DNA from: Antilocapra americana
Lineage: Eukaryota; Chordata; Mammalia; Artiodactyla; Antilocapridae
Length of the DNA stretch: 64,000 bases
NCBI GenBank assembly: GCA_007570785.1
Contig: ML660774.1
Location: forward strand, 10,942,476 to 11,006,475
Reading direction: 5' to 3'
In this document: one piece after another, positions 34,632 to 58,879 of the stretch
Layout of the letters: each line of letters begins with the position of its first letter
Position numbering within the stretch: position 1 is the first letter of the stretch
The notes under the pieces: model-generated
What the model saw: the letters and a program-made list of their open reading frames with translations, nothing else
Databases searched by the model: none
What the model was told of the DNA's origin: nothing
Program-made: the position numbers and the translations under genes

Positions 34632-34831
34632 GCTGCTCAGTCATGTCTGACTCTTTGCAACCCCATGAACTGTAGCCTGCCAGACTCCTCTGTCCACCAG
34701 ATTCTTCAGGCAAGAATACTGGAGTGGGATGCCATTCCCTTCTAAAGGGGATCGTCCCAACCCAGGGATCAAACCCAGGTCTCCCACATTGTAGGCAGAT
34801 TCTTTACCTTCTGAGCCAGCAGGGAAACCCT
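34631..34831 (-). mobile_element. Bov-tA SINE
   Basis: Reverse copy, 'agctgctcagtcatgtctga' to 'gagccagcagggaaaccc'. Confidence 0.88.
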
Positions 34832-34984
34832 TGGTCTGATGCCACAGCAAGCCAGAGACCCCTGCTGTCTACTTCTCCCAAAGGTCAGACCCAAGTCTTA
34901 GATCTGGACACTCTCTTAAGAAAGGGATGGAACACCTGTCAAGGAGAGGATGAGGACAGCAACCAGAGAGTCACCTTGGGGATG

Positions 34985-35094
34985 CCTGGGAAGCTTGCCT
35001 CGGTTTCATTTTATTCTCTCATATTTGTTTTAGTCGTGTCCTGGGAAGCTTGCCTCAGTTTCATTTTATTCTCTCGTGTTTGTTTTGGTTGTGT
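34985..35094 (+). repeat. Two-copy 55-bp tandem duplication
   Basis: The unit starting 'cctgggaagcttgcct' occurs at 34985-35039 and 35040-35094 with about five differences. It lies outside any known repeat. Confidence 0.9.
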
Positions 35095-35278
35095 GTTCAG
35101 TGAAAGAGAGAGGATATCCTCTGTTGACAAGGGTTAGAAAGCAGATGCGTTTTATCCAGCATTTGAGGGAACGAAGGGGATTCAAAGAAAGAAATGATTA
35201 GACTTTTTCCCAAAAGGAGTCGTTGCCAGCTACATTAACTCTTCTGTTTGCCCATAAATCTCCACCTAGACTCTAGAG

Positions 35279-35422
35279 GGACTTCCTTGGTGGTCCAATG
35301 GCTAAGAATCTGCACTCCCAATGCAAGGGGCCCCGGTTCAATCCCTGGTCAAGGAACTAGATCCCACATGCCACAACTAAGACTCAGCGCAGTCAAATAA
35401 AATAATAAATTAAAAAAAAACT
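35279..35422 (+). mobile_element. CHR-2-like tRNA SINE
   Basis: 'gggacttccttggtggtcca', 'ggtcaaggaactagatccc', A-rich tail. A short acctaga target flanks it. Confidence 0.82.
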
Positions 35423-35814
35423 TTACCTAGATCGAGGAAAGTTCTACCTCTCCCCAGGGGCTCATAAAAGATCCTTAAACTTGACCAATTGTAAAAAGTC
35501 CTTTGGAGATGAAGTAAAAGGGAAGGTATGGGTACAAGCTGTGGGCCTTCTGTCCTGCACAGGCCAACAGTGACATCTCTACTCTTACTGAACTGGTGCA
35601 CAGAGAGCCCTCAAACTATGCTTATCCACTGACGATACTACAGGACTGTTCCTCACCACAAACATTAGATTTCAAAGAACTTTTTTTGTCTGTATTGTGG
35701 TGTCCTCTTCACAGATTGATTAAGTTGCTACCCAGAAGGAAGTGAGGTTTCAAAAGGAAGAATGTTAGCATTCTCCAAGTCTTAAAAAAGCATTGTTGGA
35801 CAATGATAAGTAAG
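35423..35814. other. No feature recognised
   Basis: Unassigned sequence. Confidence 0.4.
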
Positions 35815-35925
35815 TCCTGGACTCAGAGAGACTTAGGATACAAATTTCAGCTGTACAACTTATCAATTGTGTGATCTTGGGCAAGTCTCTCAAATTCAAT
35901 TCCTCAGCAAAACTGGACCAGTAAG
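35815..35925 (+). mobile_element. MIR SINE fragment
   Basis: 'tcctggactcagagagact', 'caattgtgtgatcttgggca', 'agtctctcaaattcaattcc' follow the MIR core. Confidence 0.7.
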
Positions 35926-36214
35926 AGGAACAAGAGGGTTTTATGTGGATTTGTTTACAAATTCTACTGTATGATTTCAAAGCACATGCTTTACCGGTAA
36001 TGTTTTAAAGCCTCCTATGATAGATTAAGCTATTAGAAGTCTCGCAGGTGTAATTCCGTAACAATCCTGTAACTATGACAGGGCATGGATGAATAAATCT
36101 TTCAAGGAAATAGTCAAGTATGCTTTGTTTTTAAGAAATCCAGACAGACAGTTTGGACAAGAATCAAGTCATAATTTTACATGATTTTTAGGGACTAGAC
36201 CTTATCAGATGAGG

Positions 36215-36548
36215 TGCTATGGTCTACATGTTTTTGATTTTTCAAAATTCATATGTTAGAGTTCTAACCTACAATGGGATGGCATTATAAGCTTTTGCTT
36301 TGGGGAGGTGATTTAGTTTAGGTGAGGTCATGACCATGAGGAACTCATAATGGGATTCGTGCTCTTGTTAGAATAGAAGAGCGCTCTCTCAACAAGTGAG
36401 GACAGGAGCCATCTGAAGATCAGAAAGCAGGTCCTGACCAGACACGGGATTTGCCTTCATCTTGGACTTCCCAGACCCTACAACTGAGAGAAATAAGCAG
36501 TTTCATGTTTACGATAATATATTATAGCATCCCAAGCAGACTAAGACG
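36215..36548 (+). mobile_element. MLT1 LTR (ERVL-MaLR)
   Basis: Nearly full-length: start 'tgctatggtctacatg', then 'aattcatatgttagagttc', 'ctcatgaccatgagg'-type centre, 'catcttggacttcccagacc', end cagactaagacg. Confidence 0.82.
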
Positions 36549-36582
36549 TAAGAATCCTCTTTAAAAAAAAAATCCAGTTCAG

Positions 36583-36862
36583 GGCTTCCTTGGTGGCATA
36601 GTGGATAGGAACCCACCTGCCGATGCGAGGTACATGGAAGATTCCACACGGCACGCGGCATCTAAGCCCACACACCAGCAGCTACGGAAGCCCGCGGGCC
36701 CTGGAGCCCAGCTTCAACAGGAGAAGCCACTGCAATGAGAAGCCTCCGCACCACAACTAGAGAGCCGCCCCCACTCGCTGCAACTAGAAAAAAGAAAAAG
36801 CCCTGCAGCAACGCAGACCCAGTGCAGCCAAAAATAAGTAATAGGTAAATATTTTTTAAAGA
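36583..36862 (+). mobile_element. CHR-type tRNA SINE (long form)
   Basis: 'gggcttccttggtggcatag' to 'agacccagtgcagcc' plus an A-rich tail. The target aatccagtt is duplicated on both sides. Confidence 0.82.
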
Positions 36863-37210
36863 ATCCAGTTTAAATGCAATCACCTATCATTGGGAGATGC
36901 TTTCTCCTCCCTCCTCGCTTGAACTACGAGCTCTAGGACTAAGGCTCCAAGGAGCCAAACCTCTACCCACATCCGAAGAGCATGTCCCTGCTCCTGAAGG
37001 ATGTCTCTATCAAACATAGACTAGCAAAGAGCATCTTCCAAGTGGAACGAAGCATCCCCGTGCTGCTCGCCAGCTAGCATCTGCAGAGCTCACCTCTGTG
37101 GGTTCTGTCAGAGCTCCAAGATGACTCCAGTCCTCCCATCAGACCCGAGTCTCAGCTGCAACTGAGACACTTGCATGCTGGTGTCAGATTTGGGATTAAC
37201 GCCCTGCTTG
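36863..37210. other. No feature recognised
   Basis: Unassigned sequence, ending at a CTTT/T-run tract (37209-37243). Confidence 0.4.
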
Positions 37211-37243
37211 GCTTTCTTTCTTTCTTTTTTTTTTTTTTTTTTT
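37211..37243 (+). repeat. T-rich low-complexity tract
   Basis: (CTTT)n followed by a long T run, directly upstream of the BovB fragment. Confidence 0.85.
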
Positions 37244-37690
37244 GAGGTTTTTCCAGTAGTCATGTATGGATGTGAGAGTTGGACTATAAAGAAAGCTGAG
37301 TACAAAAGAATTGATGGTTTTCAACTGTGGTGTTGGAGAAGACTCTTGAGAGTCCCTTGGACTATAAGAAGATCCAACCAGTTCATCCTAAAGGAGATCA
37401 GTTCTGAATATTCATCGGAAGGACTGATGTTGAAGCTGAAATTCCAATACTTTGGCCAGCTGATGTGAAGAGCTGACTCATTTGAAAAGACCCTGATGCT
37501 GGGAAAGATTGAGGGTGGGAGGAGAAGGGGACGACAGAGGATAAGATGGTTGGATGGCATCACCGACTCAATGGACATGAGTTTGAGTAAACTCTGGGAA
37601 TTGGTGATGGACAGGGAAGCCTGGTGTGCTGCAGTCCATGGGGTCGCAAAGAGTCGGACACAGACACGACTGAGGGACTGAACTGAGTTA
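37244..37690 (+). mobile_element. BovB LINE 3' fragment
   Basis: Sense BovB from 'ttccagtagtcatgtatgg' to the tail 'gggactgaactgag'. The forward frame carries YGCESWTIKKAEY and the rest of the C-terminal region; truncated. Confidence 0.88.
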
Positions 37691-37861
37691 GCTTTGAGCA
37701 CCAGACTCTGAACACGTGGCCACGCCCTCTGGCCAGTGGCTTCCCTCCCGGTTCCAGTGCCAGGCAACCCAATACCCAGTCAGCCTTGGCCTTCAGTGAA
37801 AAGCAGATCAAGTCAAGTCCATCCAAGTCAGAACAAGGTGACCTGCTGGCTCCCCAGCCAG

Positions 37862-37925
37862 GGTTTACCCTCCAATCCATCAGCATATATACTGGTTTAC
37901 CCTCCAATCCATCAGCATATATACT
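37862..37925 (+). repeat. Perfect two-copy 32-bp tandem duplication
   Basis: The unit beginning 'ggtttaccctccaatccatc' occupies 37862-37893 and 37894-37925 with no differences. Confidence 0.93.
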
Positions 37926-39049
37926 AAGTATGTATACGAAACAACCAGGCTTGCTTTATTTTCATTTCTGCATTTTGCCACTTCCTAGAATTCTCTTTTT
38001 TGAGAATCCTGACCTCCCAACACTCCATAATCCTCCTGAAAGGGACACAGCAAATATGCTGTCTGCACAGTGCAAACAGAAGATGGTTTCATTTTTCCAT
38101 CATCTGAAAAGCACAGAAGGTAATTTCTAAGCCAGCAGTAAAATCTATTTATAAAGAATGCTGATTTGTTTTCTGCACTTTCCAGCACAGAGGTTCAATT
38201 TATTTCCTTACCATAAAAAGAACTATTACTTTTGTTAAGCAATCGTATTTGGTACATTTTTAAAATGTTTTAATTTCAAAAAGAAAAAAAAACCCAATTT
38301 GCAAATTAGAGTGTAAATAGCTTTCTTAAAATGGCCCATTTCAGACCCAGTTTGCTGATTGATGATTTCACTGTGCTTCAGGGCAAATGATTTCACAGTC
38401 ATTGGGTATATAATATAATGATTTTTTTTATGAAGCCGTTAGTATCACTAAAAATATTATAAATGAAATTATAAGGGAGAGAAATCTTCACTCTGACAAT
38501 GCCACATTTTGTAGTAAATCATAAATTATGCTTCTATAAGAAAAACAACACGTTTCTTCTGTGGGACAAACCTAATTGCACCCTGAAAACCTAATAATTA
38601 TGGAAAAGGAACTATGCTGATATTCTGAGTCCCTTGTGTTCCTGAGATCGGCTACGTTGTTATTCGTAGGGAAATAGCACCACCTTGTGGACAAATAAGA
38701 AAATGGCTACATTTTTGCTCAAGTAGTATCAGATGGTATTAAAAAATACCACCAGTTCTTTTAAATTTCTGTACCGCTTTCTACATGAATAGTGTTAGAT
38801 TTGTATTTAAAAGACAGCATAGTATTGCTGATAGAGATTTATAAGTGATATGTATTCAGGGAAACACATCCTCTAAATACAGCTTCAAGGATGCTTTCTA
38901 AATTCCAAATTTGGCTATGGATACTTTTTTAAGCAACACTTAACTTTATTACACATTTGCCCAATACATGCCTGCTTTTTGTAGTAATAATCTTTAAGGC
39001 GTCTATTGAATTTAGTAGATATCAAAGTGCTTTCACATTTGTCATCATT
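37926..39049. other. Mostly unassigned; CTCF-like motif at 38676-38691 (-)
   Basis: AT-rich unique-looking DNA. The reverse complement of TCCACAAGGTGGTGCT lies at 38676-38691. No gene is seen. Confidence 0.4.
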
Positions 39050-39370
39050 TTTTTGCATTTCTTATTTTGCACTGGGGTATAGTCAATCAACAAACAATGT
39101 TGTGACAGTTTCAGGTGAACAGTGAAGCGACTCAGCCATACACATACACACACCCGTTCTCCCCCAAACTCCTCTCCCATCCAGGCTTCCACGTAACATT
39201 GAGCAGAGTTCCCTGTGCTATACAGTAGGTGCTTGCTGGTTATCCACTTTAAATACAGCGGTGTGTGCATGTCCATCACAACTCCCCGGCTATCCCTTTC
39301 CTCCAGCAACCGTAAGTTCCTTCTCTAAGTCTGTGAATATCTTTCTGTTTTGTAAGTAAGTTCGTTTGGG
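39050..39370 (-). mobile_element. L1 3' UTR fragment
   Basis: Antisense L1 3' UTR: 'gacagtttcaggtgaacagt', 'tgtgctatacagtaggtgct', 'tcactttaaatac'-type block. Minus-strand frames here are L1 remnants. Confidence 0.78.
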
Positions 39371-39403
39371 TATGGGTACTTTTAAGACAACCAGAAGCTA
39401 CTT

Positions 39404-39775
39404 GAGCAAAATGTATCCATTTCCTTAGTTGTCCACAAGGTGGTGCTGTGGGTTGGGACTAAGAGCTTTCCTGATAGCTCAGAATGGGTATTTTTTAACA
39501 CAGCCTGATGCTAAACAACGGAGAAGGCAGTGGCACCCCACTCCAGTACCCTTGCCTGGAAAACCCCATGGACAGAGGAGCCTGGTGGGCTGCAGTCCAT
39601 GGGGTCTGGAAGAGTCGGACACAACTGAACGACTTCACTTTCACTTTTCACTTTCATGCACTGGAGAAGGAAATGGACACGACTGAAGCGACTTAGCAGC
39701 AGCAGATGCCAAACAAGCAAAATGTAGCCATGTCCTTATTTGTCCACAAGGTGATGCTGATGGCTGGGACTACAA
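39404..39775 (+). repeat. Direct repeat pair with CTCF-like motif
   Basis: About 62 bp (gcaaaatgta(t/g)ccat to gggactaa) occurs at 39404-39466 and about 39715-39775. Each copy contains tccacaaggtg(g/a)tgct, at 39432-39447 and 39743-39758. A BovA SINE lies between them. Confidence 0.75.
39519..39705 (+). mobile_element. BovA SINE
   Basis: 'ggagaaggcagtggcacccc' to 'cgacttagcagcagc', flanked by gatgc(t/c)aaacaa (39507-39518 and about 39706-39717). Confidence 0.88.
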
Positions 39776-39794
39776 CAAACTTTTTAAAAAGTTG

Positions 39795-40050
39795 CTCACA
39801 GCAAAAGAAACAATCAAAAATAAAAAGGCAATCTACAGAGATGGAGAAAATATTTGAAAATCATAATCTGATAAGGGATTGATATCCAAAATATATAAGA
39901 AACTCATTCAGTAGAAAAAACTATTGAAAATGGACAAAGATTGAATAGATATCGTTCTAAAGGCCCACAGGTACATGAAAAGACACTCAATGTCACTAAT
40001 CATTGGGGAAATGCAAATCAAACCACAATAAAATATCACCTCAGACGTGG
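39795..40050 (+). mobile_element. Old L1 ORF2 fragment
   Basis: 'tgatatccaaaatatataag', 'gaaaagacactcaatgtcac', 'gcaaatcaaaccacaat' are diverged L1 ORF2 blocks. Confidence 0.6.
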
Positions 40051-40109
40051 AAGACAAGAGATACTAGCTTGCTACATTTCATTTGTATCTTTCTCAGGGC
40101 ACTTTGATA

Positions 40110-40264
40110 GCTAGAAATAATAGCTCACATTTATGATACACAATTCATCAGAAATTTTAAAAGTCTTTTCCTATATTAACTCTCAATATTTATCATTAGC
40201 CTAGGAGATATTGCATTTTACAGCTGAAGAAACACAGTTATGTAGAGGTTATATAACTTACAAA
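40110..40264 (-). mobile_element. MIR SINE
   Basis: Antisense MIR: 'aatagctcacatttatgata', 'tatattaactctcaat', 'ttttacagctgaagaaacac'. Interrupted by the BovA at 40265. Confidence 0.6.
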
Positions 40265-40432
40265 TGAGGGAGCCCTGGGTTCGATCCCTGAGTAGGGAAG
40301 ATACCCTAGAGGACATGGCAGCCCACTCCAGTATGCTTGCCTGGAGAATCCCATGGACAGAGGAGCCTGAAGGGCTACAGTCCACGGGGTTGCAAAGAGT
40401 CGGACATGACTGACTTTCACACACACACGTAA
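40265..40432 (+). mobile_element. Bov-tA/BovA SINE
   Basis: 'gccctgggttcgatccctga' to 'tgactttcacacacacac'; forward, tRNA head truncated. Confidence 0.86.
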
Positions 40433-40507
40433 CTTTACAAGTCATCAAAATCAGAAAGACGGCAAGGTCTGTCTATGGCAGCAGCCTGTCTCCAGCAGCT
40501 ACACTCT

Positions 40508-40776
40508 TTTTTTGGCTGTGCTGGGTCTTCCCTGCTGCACACAGGCTTTCTCTAGTTGTCGCGAGTGGGGCTCCTCTTCGTTGCAGTTTGCGGGCTTCCC
40601 ATCGCAGTGGCTTCTCTTGTTGCAGAACTCGGGTTCTCCAGCACAGGCTCAGTCGTTGTGGCACATGGCTTAGCCGCTCCGCATGCAGATGTGGGATCTT
40701 CCCAGACCAGAGATCGAACCCGTGCCTCCTGCATTGACAGGTGGATTCTTTACCACTGAGCCACCAGGGAAGGCCT
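40508..40776 (-). mobile_element. CHR-type tRNA SINE (long form)
   Basis: Reverse copy: 'ttggctgtgctgggtcttcc', 'ccagagatcgaacccgtgcc', end gccaccagggaaggcc. Confidence 0.84.
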
Positions 40777-41039
40777 ATACTCTTAATTATATGTTATGCC
40801 ACCTCTTGCTGCACAGTATTTACTTAGATAAAGGCCCTTAAGATTAGGCCCTGAGTCAAAACATCTTTTGTATTTTCCTACCACTAAGTGGTGTAGGAGA
40901 CAAGGAACTGGCATCCAAAGGCCCGCTATTCCTTACCCATCCAACATGTCTACTTCTGTTTTTCTATCACAACCCAACCTAGTTAAGTAACACTCTGTTC
41001 CACTCCCTTCATTATCACACACCAGGTTTTGGAATCTTA

Positions 41040-41400
41040 ATATTTTAACTGATATTCAGGCAAGGTCTGTTATAAAGCAGGCATTGGAGGTGGGTGTCGA
41101 TGAGACAAGGATAAATAAGCCCATGGCCCTGTGCTTTAAAAAGCACACAGGTAAGCTTTAGGATGAGAAATGAAGGCTCTTTGGGGAAACACAGAAAGTC
41201 ATTCAAAGATGGCTTTTTGGAGGAAATGAGCCTGAATTTGTTTTAAAGGCTGAAAAGGTGGGGGTGGGGGGTGGTCATGAAGAGGTTGGGTAAGCAGCTA
41301 GAGCATCATTCTAGGCAGAACAAGTAAACACAGTGCTTTCAAGCATTTCCAGTCAGTCTGTGTGGCTGGGACTAAGGCAGCATGGGTTCCCATGGGTGGT
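41040..41400 (+). mobile_element. Ancient dispersed repeat, fourth copy
   Basis: 'ctttttggaggaaatgagcc', 'attctaggcagaacaagta' and 'agtctgtgtggctggga' follow the same old repeat as 11.78-15.58 kb. Confidence 0.4.
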
Positions 41401-41511
41401 GGGAAAGAAGCCAAGACCACCAGTTCATTAAGTGTGTGAGGATTCTCCCTCCTGAAAGCAGTAGGCCTCCCTTTAATAGACTTTAGGTGGGGGTATAATG
41501 CCTTTCCATAC

Positions 41512-41572
41512 TGTCCATGGGGTTCTCCAGGCAAGAATACCAGAGTGGGTTGTCATTTCCTTCCCCAGTGCA
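41512..41572 (-). mobile_element. Bov-tA SINE fragment
   Basis: 'ctgtccatggggttctccag' to 'tcatttccttccccagtg'; a middle part only, abutting BovB. Confidence 0.75.
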
Positions 41573-41574
41573 AA

Positions 41575-42190
41575 ATTGAAGGGGAAGGGGAAGCAATGAC
41601 AGATTTTATTTTCTTGGGCTCCAAAGTCACTACAGATGGAGACTGCAGCCATGAAATTACAAGACGCTTGCTCCTTGGAAGAAAAGCTATGACAAACCTA
41701 GACAGTGTATGAAAAAGTAGAGACATCACTTTGCCAACAAATGTCTATATTCAAAGCTGTGGTTTTTCCAGTAGTCATGCATGGATGTGAGAGTTGGACC
41801 ATAAAGAAGGCTGAACTCTGAAGAATTGAAGCTTTCGAACTATGGTGTTGGAGAAGGACTGATCTTCTCCTTGGACTGCAAGGAGATCAAACCAGTCCAT
41901 CCTAAAGGAAATCAACCCTGGATATTCACTGGAAGGACTGTTGCTGAAGCTGAAGCTTCAATACTTTGGCCACCTGATGCAAACAGCCGACTCACTGGAA
42001 AAGACCCTGACGCTGGAAAAGATTGAGGGCAAGAGGAGAAGGGGACGACAGAGAATGAGATAGTTAGATAGCATCAACGACTCAATGGACATGAATCTGA
42101 GCAAACTCCAGGAGATTGTGGAGGACAGAGGAGCCTGGGGTGCCACAGTACATGGGATCGCAAAGAGTGGTCTAGGACTTAGAGACAACC
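41575..42190 (+). mobile_element. BovB LINE 3' fragment
   Basis: 'ttattttcttgggctccaaa' through 'tatggtgttggagaagg' to 'gcaaagagtggtctaggac'. Frames are broken by stops and small deletions. Confidence 0.88.
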
Positions 42191-42199
42191 ACAGAAACA

Positions 42200-42559
42200 A
42201 GGGGGATAATGGTCAGCTGTTTCTTTGGAGCCATCACTCGGCACTACAGTAGATGATTTGGAAGGCAGAGAGACAATGGAATCAGGGGACTAGATTACAA
42301 AATTGTTGAAGAGATGGGAGCAGGTGACTGAAGCTGTGGAAGCCTCTTAACACCCACCCTGTACGGAGAAAGACCTCTCTGAATGCATTAGCTTTCCCTG
42401 TCACCCGCCTGCCCATCTCCACCCAAAATCCTGCAAGCGCTAGTGAAATCGTCTGCCCAAACGTTGGCACTTAATTGTCTTATTTTATTCCCTATTTGTT
42501 TCTTCTGCATTACTGGAGCCTCCGTAAGTAAAACAGTTACAATAAACGTTTACGGAATT
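42200..42559. other. Proximal FRG1 upstream sequence, no feature
   Basis: Non-repetitive in appearance, between the BovB fragment and the CpG island. I see no defined motif set. Confidence 0.4.
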
Positions 42560-42810
42560 GAGATGGCTTGTGAAGTCGCCCAAGGCCAAACAATGCGCCC
42601 TTTGCTACTCAACGTCCCCGCCGCCCCGCCGCACACGTGGGACCAGCCCTTGGCTGCGGCGCGCAGTCGGGACCAGTCCACCGAGCCGCTTCGGGAGAGC
42701 TGATTGAGTCTTCGCTTCCCTGAGTTAATTATCGCCTCCTCCCAAGACCTCGCAGGCGGCCTCTCCAGAGGGGCTCCAGACGCCCAGCTAGGCTGCAGGA
42801 CCCGCCGCGT

Positions 42811-42824
42811 CCACCAGAGGGCGC
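42811..42824 (+). promoter_or_regulatory. CTCF-like core motif in the CpG island
   Basis: CCACCAGAGGGCGC fits the CTCF core pattern CCASYAGRKGGCRS at all 14 positions. It lies about 290 bp upstream of the FRG1 start codon, in unique DNA. Occupancy is inferred from the motif only. Confidence 0.6.
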
Positions 42825-43103
42825 GTCTCCCCCGCTTCCGCATTCGGAAAGGCCCGTTCTCAGGGCGCAGCCGAAAAACAAAAACCGCGGGTCCATTTCG
42901 GCCCTCTGCGGTAGCCGTACCCAGGCTGTAAACAGGAAGTGGAATTCCGCTTGAGACTTGACGTTGGGGTGAAAAAAGGCCGGGGAGCGAGGGGAGACGC
43001 GCCCACGCCGCTCGCGCGTACGCTTTCGGGGAGCTCGGGCCCGTCTCCGCTTTTGTGCCTCCGCCGCCCGCTCCTGCTCCGGCTCACGGGTTTTGCCACG
43101 ACC

Positions 43104-56572
<13,469 letters not shown>

Positions 56573-56613
56573 CCAGGATTTTTATCTCTGTCTTCTCCTT
56601 TTGTTCTTTTCTG

Positions 56614-56619
56614 AATAAA
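56614..56619 (+). terminator. FRG1: FRG1 polyadenylation signal
   Basis: An AATAAA lies 42 bases after the TGA stop, with a T/G-rich downstream element at about 56640-56652. Cleavage is expected near 56630-56645. Confidence 0.85.
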
Positions 56620-56639
56620 ATCAGTGTTTTTACAGAATT

Positions 56640-57285
56640 ATTGGGCTGTTTTATAATTATTGCTGAACCAGTAGCTAGATTTAACTAAGATTAATCAAGT
56701 TTAATTGAGCTTCTCCATGGAGATACTTTAGTTAACTGCTGTGTTTCACATGGAAATGAAACTTGGAAAGTGGCCCGGAATTTTTTTTTCTTTTCTGATT
56801 TCCTGTCAAGAGGATGAAGTTCTACTCTATGAAATTAATGTTTCTTGTGCAGTTTGTGGAAGCTGTCTTACTGCTTTACAGTCTTACTTTCCATTTCTTA
56901 ATTCAATAGGTGTCTGATGAGTACCTTTAAAAGGAAACTCCAAGTCCATCAGCAAGGCTTTGATTCTACCTCTGAAACTTCCCAGATCATACACAAGCCA
57001 AGCAAATGTACGAGCTGGACAGACAGAAAGAAACTGTATTAAGCAGGGGGGTGAAAACAGGAAACATCACAAAAGAGCGAGTAGGTTCAGAACAGAGACT
57101 AAGAGTAAAACTGGGGAAATCCCATACTTCGGATCGTCTAGCCGTAACAGATATGTATATAATGCTTTCATCCTCACTTGTGGGATGGAAAGGGAGCTAT
57201 TAAAGAGGTTCAGACACTAAGCATTGCTGAGGTCTGCTTTGCCCGGGCAGCTTTATGCCCAGTCTGTCTCCTTCTGGGCTGAAAC
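56640..57285. other. FRG1 3' flank, no feature
   Basis: Unassigned sequence directly downstream of FRG1. Open frames of 65-86 residues at 56960-57220 have no known domain. Confidence 0.4.
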
Positions 57286-58110
57286 GCTGGGCTAGATGAA
57301 GCACAAGCTGGAATCAAGATTGCAGGGAGAAATATCAACCTCAGATATGCAGATGACACCACCTTTAGGCAGAAGGCAAAGAAAAACTATAGAGCCTCTT
57401 GATGAAAATGAAAGAGAAGAGTGAAAAAGTTGGCTTCAAAGTTCAACATTCAGAAAACTAAGATCATGGTATCTGGTCCTATCACTTCATGGCAAATAGA
57501 AGGGGAAAAAATGGAAACAGTGACAGACTTTTTTTGGACTCCAAAATCACTGCAGATGGTGACTGCAGCTGTGAAATACTCCTTGGAAGAAAAGCTATGA
57601 CCAACCTAGACAGCATATTAAAAAACAGAGACATTACTTTGTCAACAAAGGTCCGTCTAGTCAAAGCTATGGTTTTTCCAGTAGTCATGTATGGATGTGA
57701 GAGTTGGACTATAAAGAAAGCTAAGTGCCAAAGAACTGATGCTTTTGAACTGTGAAGTTAGAGAAGACTTGAGAGTCCTTGGACTGCAAGGAGATCCAAC
57801 CAGTCCATTCTAAGGGAAATCAGTCCCGAATATTCATTGGAAGGACTGATGTTGAAGCTGAAACTCCAATACTTTGGCCACCTGAGGCGAAGAACTGACT
57901 CATTTGAAAAAACCTTGATGCTGGGAAAGATTGAAGGCAGGAGGAGGAGGGGACAACGGGATGAGTTGGTTGGACGGCATCACCGACTCAATGGACATGA
58001 GTTTGGGTAAACTCTAGGAGTTGGTGATGGACAGGGAGGCGTGGCGTGCTGCAGTCCATGGGGTCGCAAAGATCGGACATGACTGAGCAAATGAACTGAA
58101 CTGTTTCCTT
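57286..58110 (+). mobile_element. BovB LINE 3' fragment with RT relic
   Basis: Sense BovB with the YADD motif (57346-57357), several small deletions and frame breaks, the C-terminal YGCESWTIKKAK block, and the tail aaatgaactgaactg. A short tccttctg repeat flanks it. Confidence 0.88.
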
Positions 58111-58505
58111 CTGAGTTCCTGAACACAGTACTCAGGATGTCATCTAACCCTGTGAGTGTTCCTGAATCCAGGTTGTGTACCAGGTACCTGGACTTCACTG
58201 GAAATTCTGCTTCAGTAGAGCTAAGGCTGGCTGATTCCTTTTTATATTTTTACAATTCCATGTTGATTCCAGTGCACAGCCATGACCAAGACCTGGTGTG
58301 ACACCCTGTCTAGTTCTCAGCCTCTATATTCCACCTGTCACCAACTCTAGACTCCCATGGCCCTTCTACAAAAAGGTTGCTAAGCCTCTACACAACGAGC
58401 CTTGTAGAGGAACTCTTGTTGGAGTTCTCACCCTAACATGTCATCCTAGTTCCAATAGTTGGACATTCTCCAGTGTTGCTTTCTCCTCCTTCTGATCCCC
58501 CAAAG
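58111..58505. other. No feature recognised
   Basis: Unassigned sequence. Confidence 0.4.
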
Positions 58506-58737
58506 CAGTGGTTCTCAAGCAGGGCCAATTTTGCCGACAGGACATTCTGCAATGTCTGGAGACATTTTTGGTTGCCACAATTGGGAGAGGAGGGGGTAAT
58601 CTGAGATCTAGACAGTTAGAAACTAGAGATACTGCTAAACATCCTCCAATACACAGGATAACACACACACACACACCCGCAAATAACAAAGAATTATCCA
58701 ATCAAATTGCCAGTGGTACCAAGATTGTGAAACTTGC
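58506..58737 (+). mobile_element. MER20-like hAT DNA transposon fossil
   Basis: 'cagtggttctcaagcagg', 'gcaatgtctggagacatttt', 'actgctaaacatcctccaa', 'caaagaattatcc' follow the MER20 order. A CA run (about 58661-58677) interrupts it. Confidence 0.7.
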
Positions 58738-58879
58738 CCTAGGACTTAGTCTGTTCTTTGCTTTTGTCAGCTCCCCAACCCCTAAAAGTAAATTTATATA
58801 TATAAGAATTGTCTAGTACACCTGTAGATTTCCAAGACCCATCCTTAGAGATGCAAGTTTAACAAATCTAAGATTATTC

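Noticed and set aside
34447..34745. Cys-Val and His-Thr repeat proteins
   Set aside because: Translations of the gapped TG microsatellite.
37321..37767. 148-residue - frame
   Set aside because: Antisense shadow of the sense BovB fragment at 37244-37690.
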